Translations under genes and position numbers: made by a program
Notes under the pieces: model-generated
What the model was told of the DNA's origin: nothing
The model's input: the letters and a program-made list of their open reading frames with translations, nothing else
Database searches by the model: none
From: Chondromyces crocatus
GTDB taxonomy: Bacteria; Myxococcota_A; Polyangia; Polyangiales; Polyangiaceae
Direction: 5' to 3'
Assembly: GCF_001189295.1 (NCBI RefSeq)
Contig: NZ_CP012159.1
Coordinates: 1,360,001-1,424,000 of the forward strand
Length of the DNA: 64,000 nt
Shown: piece by piece, positions 26,501-35,432 of the stretch
Layout: every line of letters begins with the position of its first letter
Numbering within the stretch: the stretch's first letter is position 1

Positions 26501-29500
26501 GCGCTCACGTTCGGAGATCGCGCGGAGTTCGGCGAGCTGGCTTGGGGTGATCTGCGCGGCGCGCCCCTGAAACCAGGCGATGAGGGCCTTGCGTTCGCGC
26601 GCGTCGCGGACCAGGAGCGGCTGCCATGCGAAGGTCTCGAAGCCAGGCTCGCTGGACAGGAGAGGGACGGCGTGGGGCGCCGGGTGCGCGGTCTCCGCAT
26701 CCTCCAGGCTCGCAGGCTTCGGGAGGCCGTCCGCACCGAGCAGCGAGAGCAGGGGGAGCTTGCGGATCCGCGCGAGCAGCGCGCCTTCGCCCGACCGCGC
26801 GTCCGGGAGCGAGGCCCGCTGCGCGAGAGCGCACGCGCTGAGGAGCAGGTGGACCACGATGCGGGACGATATGGCCCCATGCGTGGGCGGCGATGGTGTC
26901 AGCCCCAGCCGCTCGGCGGCCCCGTCCGCGCCCTCCACGAGCGCGATGAGCGCCTCGCACAGGTCCAGCTCCACCCTTTGCGTCGTGAGCGTCGAGCGCC
27001 CTGCGAGGACCTTTTGCCACGCGCGATCGGGTACGACCTCGTCGCTGTCGATGGCGATCGCAATCGGCGCCAGCGAGGGCTTCGGTTTCACGGTGTCCAG
27101 CGGGCGGAGGGCGTGGTGCCACATCTCCACGTGCGCGTCGGCGAGCGTGGCCATCGCCATCGCCCACGGGCGGGTCCAGACGAGCACGGGCTGCGCGTCG
27201 GACTGCGTGCCTGGCGCCAGGCGCGCGAGAGCGCTGGAAAGGACACGCTGGCGCTGTCGTTGACGTTGCAGCAACCCCTCGGCGTCGACCAGCGCTTCCC
27301 CGTAAGGGATGAACGCGCTCCCGGGGAACATCGCTTCGAGCCAGGCGCGCTCCTCGACCCGTAGCGTCAGCACCGGGCGCCCATCGGCCGCGCGGCCCGT
27401 GGCGCCTGCGGGGGCCACGTGGAGCGCTGGGTGGAGCCTCGCGAGCAACGAGAGCGTCTCCAGGCTCTCGCCCCGCTCGGGCTGGGTGGTGGGCCAGACG
27501 CGTGCCTGCTGGAGGCCGAGGAGCCCGTCGAGATCGGTCTCTCCCCGGAGGGCATGGCCGGGGTCCGTCGGAGGGCGCTCGCCGAGAGGGGACGCCCCAG
27601 CCTGCGCCGCGAGCAGCGTGCCCGTAGCGCAGCGGATCACCGGGCCGAGGCGGCCGCGGGCTTCCTTCTCGTCACATGCTTGCTTCGCCTGGCTCGATCC
27701 ACTGCCGAACAGGCGCTGCGCCTCTCGGTCGACCATGACGAGGGCGATCCGGACCGCCTGGTCCACGGCGGCGTGGAGGTGACGGTCGCGCTCGACCCCC
27801 TCGTAGCCGAGCTGAGGGCGCAGGCGTCCTGGCCAGGCGAGCGCTGCGTCGAAAGGGAGCGGCACAGCGGCGCGGTCCAGCGCGATGATGTCGAGGACCC
27901 GCCCCTCGTAGAACACGCGGATCGACGCCGCCGCAGGGGACAGGGGCTGCCCACGGTGCGCCTGTGCTCCTGCTGCGGACGCTGCGGAAGGCATCGCATC
28001 GAGCGCCCGGATCACCACCTCACCGCAGAGGCCGAGGTGCGGTCCTTCTTGCACGTCGAAGGTGCTGCGCGCGAGCTGGCCTGGGCCATGAGGCACCTCC
28101 ACCGCTCCTGGCGCGTGGGCATACAGCGCGCGGCGGCGCTCCTCACCGCGCTGTGCCTGCTCCACGAGCTTTGCTGCGTCCCGGTGCGGGAGCCGCTGGA
28201 GGAAGCTCGCATCGATCTTCCCACGAACCCACACGATCTCGTCGGCCCAGGGTGACGCCACCTCGGGGACGGGAGCGCTCGAACGCCACACGTAGACCGT
28301 GTCCGGCAGCGACGCGGGCGCGAGCCCTCGGCCCAGGCCATCTCGCAGAAGCGGCAGCTCCAGCAGCGCGCGAACCTCCTCGGGCCAGGCCGCATCTGAC
28401 GACACCCTGGCACTGCCGACGCTCGCGCACGCTGCGAGCGCCTCCTCCAGCGCTCTCGCGTCGTCCGAGAGCACGACCACCCCCTCGGGCACCTCACCCC
28501 GCCCGCAGACACGCGCCGTCAGCGCGTGGAGTGCTTCCACGAACGAGGCATAGGCGGCCTCCGCGATCAACGCGCGCAGCGGCGCGTCTTCACGCAAGGC
28601 GGAGCGCGAGGCGTTGGTCGGCAGCGCCTCGGCGTCGACCAGGATCCGCACCGGCAGGGTGAGCCCCGCGTGAGGTGTCGAAGGAAATCTGTCCCCGAAG
28701 CTCCATCCACCACGGAGCAGCCGCACTCCATGCTCGAGCAGGTCGAGCACCGGGCCGCGCTCGGAGGCTTCCTCTTGTTGTCCGGGTGCCCCTGCGCCTC
28801 GTCCGGGTGCCCCTGCGCCGGCGGGCACGGACGAGATCTCCAGCGCCCCTCGCGTCGTTCCGTGCAGTCGGAAGGGTACCCGCACGAGAGGCGCTGGCAC
28901 CTCGACCCGGGCGAGCGGTGCCCCGTCGAGGGTGATCGGAATGGCGAGATCCGCGGTCGCTGCTGCGAGCATCTCGATCTCGGGTGGCCTCCCGCCGGCC
29001 ACGGCCCGCCGGACCACGTCCCAGCCCATCCGTCGCCGCAGCTCGACCCGCATCCCTTCTGCCGGCATCCCGGGCGGCGCCGTCACCTCCGCGTGCTCGG
29101 GTCGCGCGGCGGCCTCCTCGGCGCCCGCCTCCACCGTTGCCGGCGTGAACCGCGCCCGCACGCAGCGTCCGGGGCCGAGAGGAATGAACACATCGACCCG
29201 CGCGAGCCCCAGCCCGAGCGCCGCGTTCACGCCCAGTGCGAGCAGCCGCACCCGCCGCCCCTCCCGATCGCGTGGCGCGTCCAGCACGTGATCGAGCAGC
29301 CGCACCAGGGTGGTCCGATCGAGGGGCCGCCCGTCGAAGTTCACGATCACATCGTCGGCGTCGCTCTGGAGCGCGATGTGGGTGGCTCCTCCAGCGACGG
29401 CCGCGCGCACCAGCTCCAGCAGGTAGAGGTGCAGGTCGACGAGCAAGTGCTCGCGCAGCTTGGCCACGGCGCGGCGCGCATCCACCCGCAGCGCGCCGCG

Positions 29501-29518
29501 TGCGACGACGCGGCTCAT
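23576..29518 (-). CDS. Giant (1980 aa) protein with degenerate HSP90-like ATPase N-terminus
   Basis: The ATG at 29518 overlaps the stop of the upstream ATPase gene (ATGA). The first 120 residues align in pattern with that partner: LYLLELVRAAVAGGATHIAL against LRELVQNSLDAGAHRVDV, NFDGRPL against LDDGQGM, LALGVNAALGLG against GKYGVGFISVLA. The Mg-binding Asn, the Asp of the N-box and the glycine lid are lost, so ATP binding is doubtful. The remaining 1850 residues are mostly alpha/beta and contain no domain I recognise; the end carries YDPKSRWVLINPHHDTLRWA. No signal peptide or membrane helix is seen. The layout recalls sacsin-type proteins, with repeated HSP90-like modules in a very long chain. 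Confidence 0.8.
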   Translation of the reverse strand: MSRVVARGALRVDARRAVAKLREHLLVDLHLYLLELVRAAVAGGATHIALQSDADDVIVNFDGRPLDRTTLVRLLDHVLDAPRDREGRRVRLLALGVNAALGLGLARVDVFIPLGPGRCVRARFTPATVEAGAEEAAARPEHAEVTAPPGMPAEGMRVELRRRMGWDVVRRAVAGGRPPEIEMLAAATADLAIPITLDGAPLARVEVPAPLVRVPFRLHGTTRGALEISSVPAGAGAPGRGAGAPGQQEEASERGPVLDLLEHGVRLLRGGWSFGDRFPSTPHAGLTLPVRILVDAEALPTNASRSALREDAPLRALIAEAAYASFVEALHALTARVCGRGEVPEGVVVLSDDARALEEALAACASVGSARVSSDAAWPEEVRALLELPLLRDGLGRGLAPASLPDTVYVWRSSAPVPEVASPWADEIVWVRGKIDASFLQRLPHRDAAKLVEQAQRGEERRRALYAHAPGAVEVPHGPGQLARSTFDVQEGPHLGLCGEVVIRALDAMPSAASAAGAQAHRGQPLSPAAASIRVFYEGRVLDIIALDRAAVPLPFDAALAWPGRLRPQLGYEGVERDRHLHAAVDQAVRIALVMVDREAQRLFGSGSSQAKQACDEKEARGRLGPVIRCATGTLLAAQAGASPLGERPPTDPGHALRGETDLDGLLGLQQARVWPTTQPERGESLETLSLLARLHPALHVAPAGATGRAADGRPVLTLRVEERAWLEAMFPGSAFIPYGEALVDAEGLLQRQRQRQRVLSSALARLAPGTQSDAQPVLVWTRPWAMAMATLADAHVEMWHHALRPLDTVKPKPSLAPIAIAIDSDEVVPDRAWQKVLAGRSTLTTQRVELDLCEALIALVEGADGAAERLGLTPSPPTHGAISSRIVVHLLLSACALAQRASLPDARSGEGALLARIRKLPLLSLLGADGLPKPASLEDAETAHPAPHAVPLLSSEPGFETFAWQPLLVRDARERKALIAWFQGRAAQITPSQLAELRAISERERTRRAFLAGSEHDPESLGDLGDSPRGPLLPITALLHAGQPAAPFDASRQTLPLEESARIAVIAGLPRETLPIERAWVDVLFSRRALCRRALPLAVPVVARVNVDDLAHVDDFTDLSAAGLAAVSKRVHEAALTLAHQLLVDVQKPGNDVRPLRDPRVCNLLAALLEAKLGATKLSAAIRSSTMRWPTVQGTCALLVSLRSDGRDLYFGSRLHLPWRKGARSSDLDSPILHLSEDPDGAGRRRLLEALGFALRDVTHAVATLQARRATSGVKDEAPRLPGVPPHPLLRRTLGELDIKEADGEVEVLDGTTSEVQLVGLDGTMRRVPAKLAMPLQLVVRVDHAHPTIEHTASLLQRIARAMSRHLLAHAAMPDELPSFVRAHLRRAVCTTFSENKTVLDDGRRAPLFEDTQGAWRSLLDLSAPGATWACTHAPPPYPRRVYDPPVLCLSLQEQEQLRARITLHDATPIVARDLAGERRLAAPPLARVALDPAERARCFAVVPFSGGAGMSGEIGLLIPSLEGAGHPRGVAVHIGGRPLCRLDDRPGWPLLAAVNDDGLSPNRYFDAPRTTAAGDRLLKQVRTQVRAWLHAQAPAPTEVLASRWVEAAHPSGRPLVMGRIWLPAVWPIQPYVRFSHPTPDGMRSGHGPLSVTAVHRDLSGALPIGGTLLLGTAAPSDEIARVVLRAAAALLVELAAARPEDPVVATYQWNLRLLGVEDASPVPIRAADGQTIEAPRLIEELRSRGAVWITRGEGSTEGHFPEGAPGFVLRDGSPLAHVLQHRGHALVRELGGLGLIAAEGSTMGARERAVAASLETSNISSLQETSSSVQLSAQPQPPEIVQAPPHASTWFVELWHSIREVLDRGPSTPEAQGESALATAVHEVLAWLRLTGDPVAYVDEVRSGRPVRYDPKSRWVLINPHHDTLRWARGRSPRDPQLVALLSAAAVGEINRALQAVTDAEERRALDEMLRSIGSGSA

Positions 29519-31284
29519 GGCCGCTCCTTGGTCGACGCGCGCCGCCTGGCACCGCGCTCGTTCGAGCCGAGCCCGCTCAGATCGAGGAGCCGATCGGCGT
29601 CCCCGCCTCCGAGTGGCCCGCGCGCCTCCAGGATCAGCGCCCGCGCCAGCAGGGCTGCGGTGGTGATCGGATCCACCTCGGCCGCCGCCCGGGCCAGGGA
29701 CACCGTGGACGCGCCGACGTTCAAGTACAGCGTGTCCCTGGAGCGGAAGCGCACGCCACGGCGCTCCACGTCGTTCGCCGTCGACAGCCGAGGCGCGCTG
29801 GACGTCTCGGGAATGGCCTCCCCCTTCTGCGCGCCCTCTGGCGGCAAAAGCAGTGCGGCGCGCTGCGCCAGCGCGCCCTCGACACGGCAGAAGTGCACCG
29901 CGGCGACCGCGTGCGCCGCCAGCGCGAGGGCCTCTCCGAGCGCCCCCGTGAGCGCGGCGTCGGCGCCTCCCATCGCCTCCGTTTCCGGGATCACCAGCAG
30001 GTGATTCTCCTGCGCCGTCGTGACCCGTCGCCGCGGGTAGCACCGCTCCAGCAGCGGGCGCAAATCCGGGTGGACCACCCGCACGACGGGCGTCCCCGCC
30101 GCCGCCAGCGCCGTGCTCAGCGCATCCGCCTCGTTCGTCACGAGCAAGGGCGCGCGCCATGACCCCCATGACGTCAGGTCGGCGGCGATCGACCGGCCCC
30201 GCACCGTACACGCCAGCGGAAAGGGGATCTGCGCCGCATCGATGCGCGTGGGCGCCGTGAGCGCGGCCTCGACGAGCGCCATGTACGCGCCCACCTCGCG
30301 GCCCGCCGCCGCCGCCTCGGCCGCAGGCCAGAGCTGCGCTGCGAGGACGCGCTGGAGCGGCCCCCGGGACGCCTCCCGAGCACACCGGAGCGCCTCGCGG
30401 AACGTCCTGTCGCGGCGCACGTCGTCTCGGCTCAGCGTGTGCTGGAAGCGAGGATCCATCGCCTTGAAGCGCAGCCCGTCGAGGCCTGGCAGCACCTCCT
30501 CCGAGGTCTCGAAGAGCGTGAGCCCGCGGTTGTAGAACCCGGCGAACCGCTCCGCGCCGGCCTCTGGCTCTCGCCGCCTCGCGGCGCCGAGATACCGCGC
30601 GCCTGCCGACGGACCCACCACCACCCGGAGGTCCCCCTCCGTCACCGTGACGAACGCTGCAGCCGTCACGGCGAACGGGACCTCGACCCGTTCCATCCGA
30701 GCCGTCCCCTCCCCCTCGACGACCGACAAAGTGATCGGCCGGTCCGCGTGCCGGCACCAGCGCCGCAGCGCCTCTCCCACCAGCGCCGCGTGGCGCGTGA
30801 AGGCCGACGCGTCCATCCGCTGGAGCAGGATCACCCGCGTCCCGCTTCCCTCTCGCGGCCCGGCATCCTCCAGCTCGAAGGTGGTGTCAGGCCGCAGCAC
30901 GAGCCGGAACGCGCGCCCGTCCCGCCAGGTCTCCACCTCCACCGCCTCGGGTCCGATCGCCAGCACGGAGATGAACCCGACTCCGTACTTGCCGATCTTG
31001 CCTTCGACCCCCTCCTTGGACGACGCGAAGAGCGTGAGCAGCGGCCCCTCGATCGTCTCACGCGTCATCCCCTGGCCATCGTCCAGCACTGCGGTGGACG
31101 TCACGCCGTCCGCGACCCGCCCGACGCGCACGTCGACGCGGTGCGCGCCAGCATCCAGGCTGTTCTGCACCAGCTCGCGGAGGAAGGCGTACGGGTCCGC
31201 GAACTGGCGGACCATGTCGCCGATGAGCCCAGTCTCTTGCAGGGGAGCAGGCCGCTCCTCGTGGCTGGAACGATAAGGGAGCAC
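29515..31284 (-). CDS. HSP90-like GHKL ATPase (589 aa), first gene of a three-gene operon
   Basis: The N-terminal 200 residues carry a complete HSP90/GHKL (HATPase_c) site: RELVQNSLDAGA (catalytic Glu37, Mg-binding Asn41), LDDGQGM (Asp68/69, Gly70, Gly72) and KIGKYGVGFISVLA (Gly98-Gly103 lid). This resembles HtpG (ELISNASDA, DNGIGM, GQFGVGF), but the C-terminal 350 residues do not match the HtpG middle and dimerisation domains. The start is a GTG at 31284. The next gene begins in its stop codon. A chaperone-like or switch ATPase acting with its giant partner is inferred. It is divergent from the serine hydrolase gene, with 97 bases between. Confidence 0.85.
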   Translation of the reverse strand: MLPYRSSHEERPAPLQETGLIGDMVRQFADPYAFLRELVQNSLDAGAHRVDVRVGRVADGVTSTAVLDDGQGMTRETIEGPLLTLFASSKEGVEGKIGKYGVGFISVLAIGPEAVEVETWRDGRAFRLVLRPDTTFELEDAGPREGSGTRVILLQRMDASAFTRHAALVGEALRRWCRHADRPITLSVVEGEGTARMERVEVPFAVTAAAFVTVTEGDLRVVVGPSAGARYLGAARRREPEAGAERFAGFYNRGLTLFETSEEVLPGLDGLRFKAMDPRFQHTLSRDDVRRDRTFREALRCAREASRGPLQRVLAAQLWPAAEAAAAGREVGAYMALVEAALTAPTRIDAAQIPFPLACTVRGRSIAADLTSWGSWRAPLLVTNEADALSTALAAAGTPVVRVVHPDLRPLLERCYPRRRVTTAQENHLLVIPETEAMGGADAALTGALGEALALAAHAVAAVHFCRVEGALAQRAALLLPPEGAQKGEAIPETSSAPRLSTANDVERRGVRFRSRDTLYLNVGASTVSLARAAAEVDPITTAALLARALILEARGPLGGGDADRLLDLSGLGSNERGARRRASTKERP

Positions 31285-31367
31285 GCGCGAAGGCCCTCTC
31301 GGTCACACGCAGGGACGCTCGCGGAGCGTACCACGGGCTTCCGGGGTGCCTTCGGGTCGATGACATG

Positions 31368-31377
31368 GCTAGCTAGC
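31368..31377. promoter_or_regulatory. GCTAGCTAGC palindrome in a divergent intergenic region
   Basis: A perfect 10-base palindrome lies four bases before the ATG of the serine hydrolase gene and 83 bases from the start of the HSP90-like operon. It is the only AT-containing symmetric element in this 97-base divergent region. It could be an operator or chance; no partner site was found. Confidence 0.25.
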
Positions 31378-31381
31378 GCGC

Positions 31382-32773
31382 ATGAACGCGCCCGCCACCC
31401 GCCGTCGCGCCTTCTCGAGCACGCGCCTGGGCGCGTCGAACACGCGTCTGGGCGCGGCGATCATGCGCCTGGGCGCGGCTGTCGTGCTCCTCGCCGCGTG
31501 TGCCGCGCCTCCCGTCGCGAGCCGCAAGACCTCGCCGGCGGAGCCTCCCCCACCGGCCCAGGGGGCCACCGTCGACGCGCGCGTGCCGACGTCGACCTCA
31601 CCTCCGCTTCCGTCGAGCGCCCCTTCGTCCCTTCCGCAGGGGGATCCGGCCGCCGAAGGGCTCGACCCGACCCGGCTCGCCGACCTCGTCGCGCGTGCAG
31701 AGGCCACCTCGTCCGACGCCCTGGTGATCCTCAGGAACGGCAAGCTCGTCGGCGCGTGGACCTTCGGCGAGCCCCGGAGCCCGATCGAGCTGATGTCGGT
31801 CACGAAGTCGATCGTCAGCCTCGCCATCGGGCTGTTGATCGACGAAGGCAAGATCGCGTCGGTCGATGCCCCCGTTCATCACTTCTTTCCCGAGTGGAAC
31901 CAGGGACAAAAGAAGGACATCACCGTGCGTCACCTCCTCGAGCACACCTCGGGGCTCCAGCACGAACCGTCGACGAACGTCATCTACGCGAGCCCCGATT
32001 TCGTGCGGCAAGCGCTCGCAGCGGAGCTGACCCACCCTCCCGGGACGCGCTGGTCGTACAACAACAAGGCCGTGAACCTCCTCGCAGGCGTCGTGCACGT
32101 CGCCTCTGGCGAGAAGCTGGATGACTACCTGAAGCGGAAGCTCTTCCTGCCGCTCGGCATCCAGGAGTCCTCCTGGGAGCGGGACAGGGCAGGGAACCCG
32201 CATGGCATGTCGGGGCTGGGCTTGCACGCGGTCGATCTGGCGCGCATCGGACAGCTCCTGCTCGACGGCGGCGTGTGGAACGGAAAGCGCGTGCTCAGCG
32301 AGGGATGGATCGACACCTCGACGGCGTGGGCGAGGGAGCGCGGCGAGAGCGGCATGCTCTGGTGGCCCGTCCTCGACTGGATGAAGTTCTCCATCGACGG
32401 CGAGCTCGTCGCGCAGTGGCGCAAGGCGAAGATCGACGGCGCCTTGCTCCGCAAGCTGATCCCGCTCCAGGACCGCACCTTCGACTCCCGGCGCGCGTTC
32501 GAGGAAGCCCTCTCCGGCGCGCTGGGACCGGAGGGAGTCTCTGCCTTGCAGGCCTCCACGAGCAAGGCCGGGCTGCGCACGAAGAAGGTCCAGCTCGGGC
32601 CGACGATCGGCTACGCCGGCGATGGCTGGCTGGGCCAGTTCCTGGTCGTCTTGCCCGCAGCGAAGCTCGTGGCGGTGCGCCAGCGCCGGTATCCGGCCAG
32701 CGAGGCCGAAGTGAACGACCCGGACCGGAGGTTCCCGGACTTCATCGAGAAGGTCCGCGCCCTTCCGCGTTGA
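31382..32773 (+). CDS. Serine hydrolase lipoprotein, class C beta-lactamase / PBP4-like (S12)
   Basis: A 463-aa protein with lipobox LLAAC (Cys40). The N-terminal region has three 7-residue repeats RLGA(S/A)xx, and an ATG at 31463 at the third repeat would give a more standard signal peptide; either start is possible. The beta-lactamase-fold signature is present: SVTKS (SxxK, nucleophile Ser and Lys), YNN (YxN), and GDGWLGQ near the end in place of the KTG/HTG motif. Family members are esterases, D-aminopeptidases or carboxypeptidases more often than true beta-lactamases. The 110-residue segment RKLIPLQDRTFDS to KAGLRTKKV is an insertion relative to compact members. Confidence 0.88.
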   Translation: MNAPATRRRAFSSTRLGASNTRLGAAIMRLGAAVVLLAACAAPPVASRKTSPAEPPPPAQGATVDARVPTSTSPPLPSSAPSSLPQGDPAAEGLDPTRLADLVARAEATSSDALVILRNGKLVGAWTFGEPRSPIELMSVTKSIVSLAIGLLIDEGKIASVDAPVHHFFPEWNQGQKKDITVRHLLEHTSGLQHEPSTNVIYASPDFVRQALAAELTHPPGTRWSYNNKAVNLLAGVVHVASGEKLDDYLKRKLFLPLGIQESSWERDRAGNPHGMSGLGLHAVDLARIGQLLLDGGVWNGKRVLSEGWIDTSTAWARERGESGMLWWPVLDWMKFSIDGELVAQWRKAKIDGALLRKLIPLQDRTFDSRRAFEEALSGALGPEGVSALQASTSKAGLRTKKVQLGPTIGYAGDGWLGQFLVVLPAAKLVAVRQRRYPASEAEVNDPDRRFPDFIEKVRALPR

Positions 32774-32815
32774 GCCGCATCCACGCCGGACGCCACACGA
32801 CGTATACAGGGGGCC

Positions 32816-33781
32816 ATGACCGAACGCGCGGACACGCCCGCGGCTTCTCCTGCTCCGGCATCCGCCACCGCAGACGAATACGCCTGGCTCGTCGGCTTCG
32901 AGGGTGACTGGCGCGACACCTGGTGGAACCGCGACTTCCTCGACCTCATGGCGCGCCGCCTCGACCTCGGCGCCGTCCACGCCGCGCTCGATGTCGGCTG
33001 CGGCGTGGGCCACTGGGGGCGCACCCTCCTGCCCTTTCTCCACCCCGAGGCGACGCTCGTCGGCATCGACCAGGAGGCCAGCTTCGTCACGCAGGCCAGC
33101 GCGCAAGCCGAGGCCCACGCCCTCGCGTCACGCACCTCGTACCGTGTGGCCCAGGCCGAGGCCTTGCCGCTCCCTGACGCCAGCGTCGATTTCGCCACCT
33201 GCCAGACCGTCCTCATGCACGTGGCCGACCCCCTGCGCGTCATCCGCGAGATGCGCCGTGTCCTTCGGCCAGGCGGGCGGCTGCTCGTGGTGGAGCCCAA
33301 CAACTTCGCGGAGAAGGCGGCCATGCTCGTCGCGGCGCCCGGCCTCTCGCGCGCCGAGCGCCTCGCGCTGCTCACCCTCGAGGCCACCTGCGAAGATGGC
33401 AAGCGTGCCCTGGGGCGCGGCGACAGCTCCGTGGGCGAACACCTCCCGACGCTCTTCCAGGAAGCGGGGCTCGTCGGCATCCAGGTCCATCAATCGGACA
33501 AGTGCGCCGCGCTGCTCCCCCCCTACGAGGCCCCCGAGCAGCGCGAGGAGCTGCGCCAGATGCTCACCTGGATCGACGGCGGCGTCTGGCTCGGCGCAGG
33601 TGGCACCCGCGACGAGACGCAGGCGCTGTTTCTCGCTGGCGGCGGAGACCCCGCCGACTTCGACGCGCTGTGGACCCTCGCTCTCCGCGAGGCCCAGGCC
33701 TTCCGCGAGGCGGCGATCGCGCGCACCCTGAGCGGAGCGCGCGGCATCACCTGTTACCTCGTCTCGGGGAGAGCCCCCTGA
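32816..33781 (+). CDS. Class I SAM-dependent methyltransferase
   Basis: A 321-aa methyltransferase: LDVGCGVGHWGRTLLPFL (motif I), GIDQEASFV (motif II acidic residue binding the SAM ribose), AEALPLPDASVDFATCQ (motif IV region) and MRRVLRPGGRLLVVEPN (motif V/VI) follow the UbiE/Methyltransf_11 order. The C-terminal 120 residues are specific to this group and might bind substrate. The substrate is unknown. Its stop TGA shares one base with the ATG of the downstream SGNH-like gene, indicating cotranscription and coupled translation. A G-rich ribosome-binding site precedes the ATG. Confidence 0.9.
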   Translation: MTERADTPAASPAPASATADEYAWLVGFEGDWRDTWWNRDFLDLMARRLDLGAVHAALDVGCGVGHWGRTLLPFLHPEATLVGIDQEASFVTQASAQAEAHALASRTSYRVAQAEALPLPDASVDFATCQTVLMHVADPLRVIREMRRVLRPGGRLLVVEPNNFAEKAAMLVAAPGLSRAERLALLTLEATCEDGKRALGRGDSSVGEHLPTLFQEAGLVGIQVHQSDKCAALLPPYEAPEQREELRQMLTWIDGGVWLGAGGTRDETQALFLAGGGDPADFDALWTLALREAQAFREAAIARTLSGARGITCYLVSGRAP

Positions 33782-35184
33782 TGCGTCGCCCCGTGCACCT
33801 CACCCTCGCGCTCCCACTCCTCACCCTCCTCCTTCCAGCCTGCATGCCAGGCCCCATCCTCCCCTTGCCCCACGACCCGCCCGCCCCCGCTCCTCGCCAC
33901 ACCCGCCCCCCGCCGCCCGACGGTGCCGTCTCGACCTCCGCCGAAGATCCCGCGATCACCCGGGCCCACCGCGTCGATCGCCTCATCGAGGCCAGCATCC
34001 GCGCCACGCATGCCCACCACGCCCTGCTCGTACGCAAGGCCGGCCAGGGGGATCCGCTCTGCTACGGCCTGGAGGGACGCACCGACGACGAACTGCAAGC
34101 CCTCGTCGCCCACCAGCGCGCCCTCTTCGCCCTCGACCCGAGCGCCTTGCGCGCCTGGGCCGAGGGTCGCCCCGGCAGCGCCGATCCCACCCCCCACCTC
34201 GACGCCCTCCTCGCCGCTGGCATCGAACCTTCGCTCTCCACCCCCGTGGAGCTGTCGACCTCGTACCTGCGCCGCCGCGCCACCGCCCCCGAAGGCACCC
34301 CCCGCGCGATCGCCAACCTGTTCCAGATCATCCTGGAGCTCGACCGCGACGGCGACATCCTCCAGCAGGCCTTCGACGCCTACATCGCGCTGGGCGTGCC
34401 GGTGTACGTCGGCCAGCTCGGCATGAAGGGCAGCGACGCCGACTTCCTCGCCATGGGCGAAGCGCTCGCCCCGAAGACCTGCGCCTCCCCCTTCGCCACC
34501 GACCCGGCCGCGTGGCAGATCGCCGCCCGCAAGCTCTGGAACTGGGGCGAGAAGAAGCTCCACGTGCGCGACGCCGCCGTGGTCGCCACCGAGCTCTCCC
34601 GCGAGCCGGCCGTGCAGGCCCTCTTGCCCGCCTTGAAGGCCCTCCCCGCGCGCAAGCTCGCGGTCCTCGGCCACTCCTTCACCCTGGAGCTGCACTGGTC
34701 CACCCCGGGGTCGTTCGTGCAGATCGCCGGCGCCATCCTCGCCGAACAGAGCCCGCAGGTGACGCTGCTTCAGACGGCCGCTGGGGGCCTCGGCGCGGCC
34801 AAGGCCGAGAAAAAGTACCTCGCCGACCTCCTCGCCACGAAGCCCGACAGCGCGCTCCTCGTGCTCCTCACCCGCAGCGACGACGACTACGCCGCGCTCG
34901 CGCGCATCGGCAAGGCGCTCCGCGAGGCGAAGATCGACGCCTACGTCTTCGACGACGTGATGGACGGGTCGAGCCGCGAGAACTCTGCCGTGGCGCGAAA
35001 GGCCGCCGACATCGCACGCAAGGAAGGGATGCACGTCATCGAGGTGCGCAAGCTCCTCGAAAGCGCACCCGACCGCGACGCCTTCCTCTGTCTCGACGGC
35101 ATCCACATGACCGAGCCGTACCACCGGCTCATGGCCCGCGAGTGGCTGCGCCTCCTCGCGGGCGCACGCAGACCAGCCCTCTGA
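33781..35184 (+). CDS. SGNH/GDSL-like hydrolase lipoprotein
   Basis: A 467-aa protein with a lipoprotein signal ending LLPAC (Cys21) and a proline-rich linker. The C-terminal half fits an SGNH-type hydrolase: LAVLGHSFTLELHW supplies a candidate nucleophile Ser in a GHS rather than GDS context, LQTAAGGLGAAKAEKKYL may correspond to the second block, and CLDGIHMTEPYHR gives the Asp-x-x-His pair near the end. The N-terminal half (about 60-260) is helical and unrecognised. Its start overlaps the methyltransferase stop by one base (TGATG). An envelope esterase or deacetylase role is inferred. Confidence 0.7.
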   Translation: MRRPVHLTLALPLLTLLLPACMPGPILPLPHDPPAPAPRHTRPPPPDGAVSTSAEDPAITRAHRVDRLIEASIRATHAHHALLVRKAGQGDPLCYGLEGRTDDELQALVAHQRALFALDPSALRAWAEGRPGSADPTPHLDALLAAGIEPSLSTPVELSTSYLRRRATAPEGTPRAIANLFQIILELDRDGDILQQAFDAYIALGVPVYVGQLGMKGSDADFLAMGEALAPKTCASPFATDPAAWQIAARKLWNWGEKKLHVRDAAVVATELSREPAVQALLPALKALPARKLAVLGHSFTLELHWSTPGSFVQIAGAILAEQSPQVTLLQTAAGGLGAAKAEKKYLADLLATKPDSALLVLLTRSDDDYAALARIGKALREAKIDAYVFDDVMDGSSRENSAVARKAADIARKEGMHVIEVRKLLESAPDRDAFLCLDGIHMTEPYHRLMAREWLRLLAGARRPAL

Positions 35185-35301
35185 TCCTGCGCGTCGGTTT
35201 TCACCGACACCCCCGCAGTGCATCGCAGCGGGCGGGCCGAGCGCTCGTCGACCCCGCATTTTCAGGTCGACGCTTCTTCACGGGAATAACTCACGGAGAT
35301 G

Positions 35302-35329
35302 GCGGCAAGCGGTCCTCATCGCTTGCCGC
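35302..35329. terminator. Perfect 10-bp hairpin GCGGCAAGCG / CGCTTGCCGC
   Basis: The arms (35302-35311 and 35320-35329) are perfectly complementary around an 8-base loop. It lies 118 bases after the SGNH-like gene and 104 bases before the RND adaptor ATG. No T-run follows, so it may be an L-shaped terminator or a regulator-binding palindrome for the efflux operon. Confidence 0.4.
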
Positions 35330-35432
35330 TGCAACCGTCCTCGGCCGTTCCCGGGCACACCTCGACCTGCAGGGGGGACATCAGGTCGCTCCCTATTGTA
35401 CTCGGGCGTGTTTCGACCGATCCATCGGGGCC

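Noticed and set aside
29518..30757. Extension of the 1980-aa protein to 2393 aa
   Set aside because: The extra 413 residues are Arg/Gly/Ala-rich noise antisense-like to, and fully overlapping, the HSP90-like ATPase gene; the ATGA overlap at 29515-29518 marks the real start.
31382..32773. Second true beta-lactamase (class C)
   Set aside because: SxxK and YxN are present, but a clear KTG is missing and there is a large insertion; a general S12-type hydrolase is the safer call.
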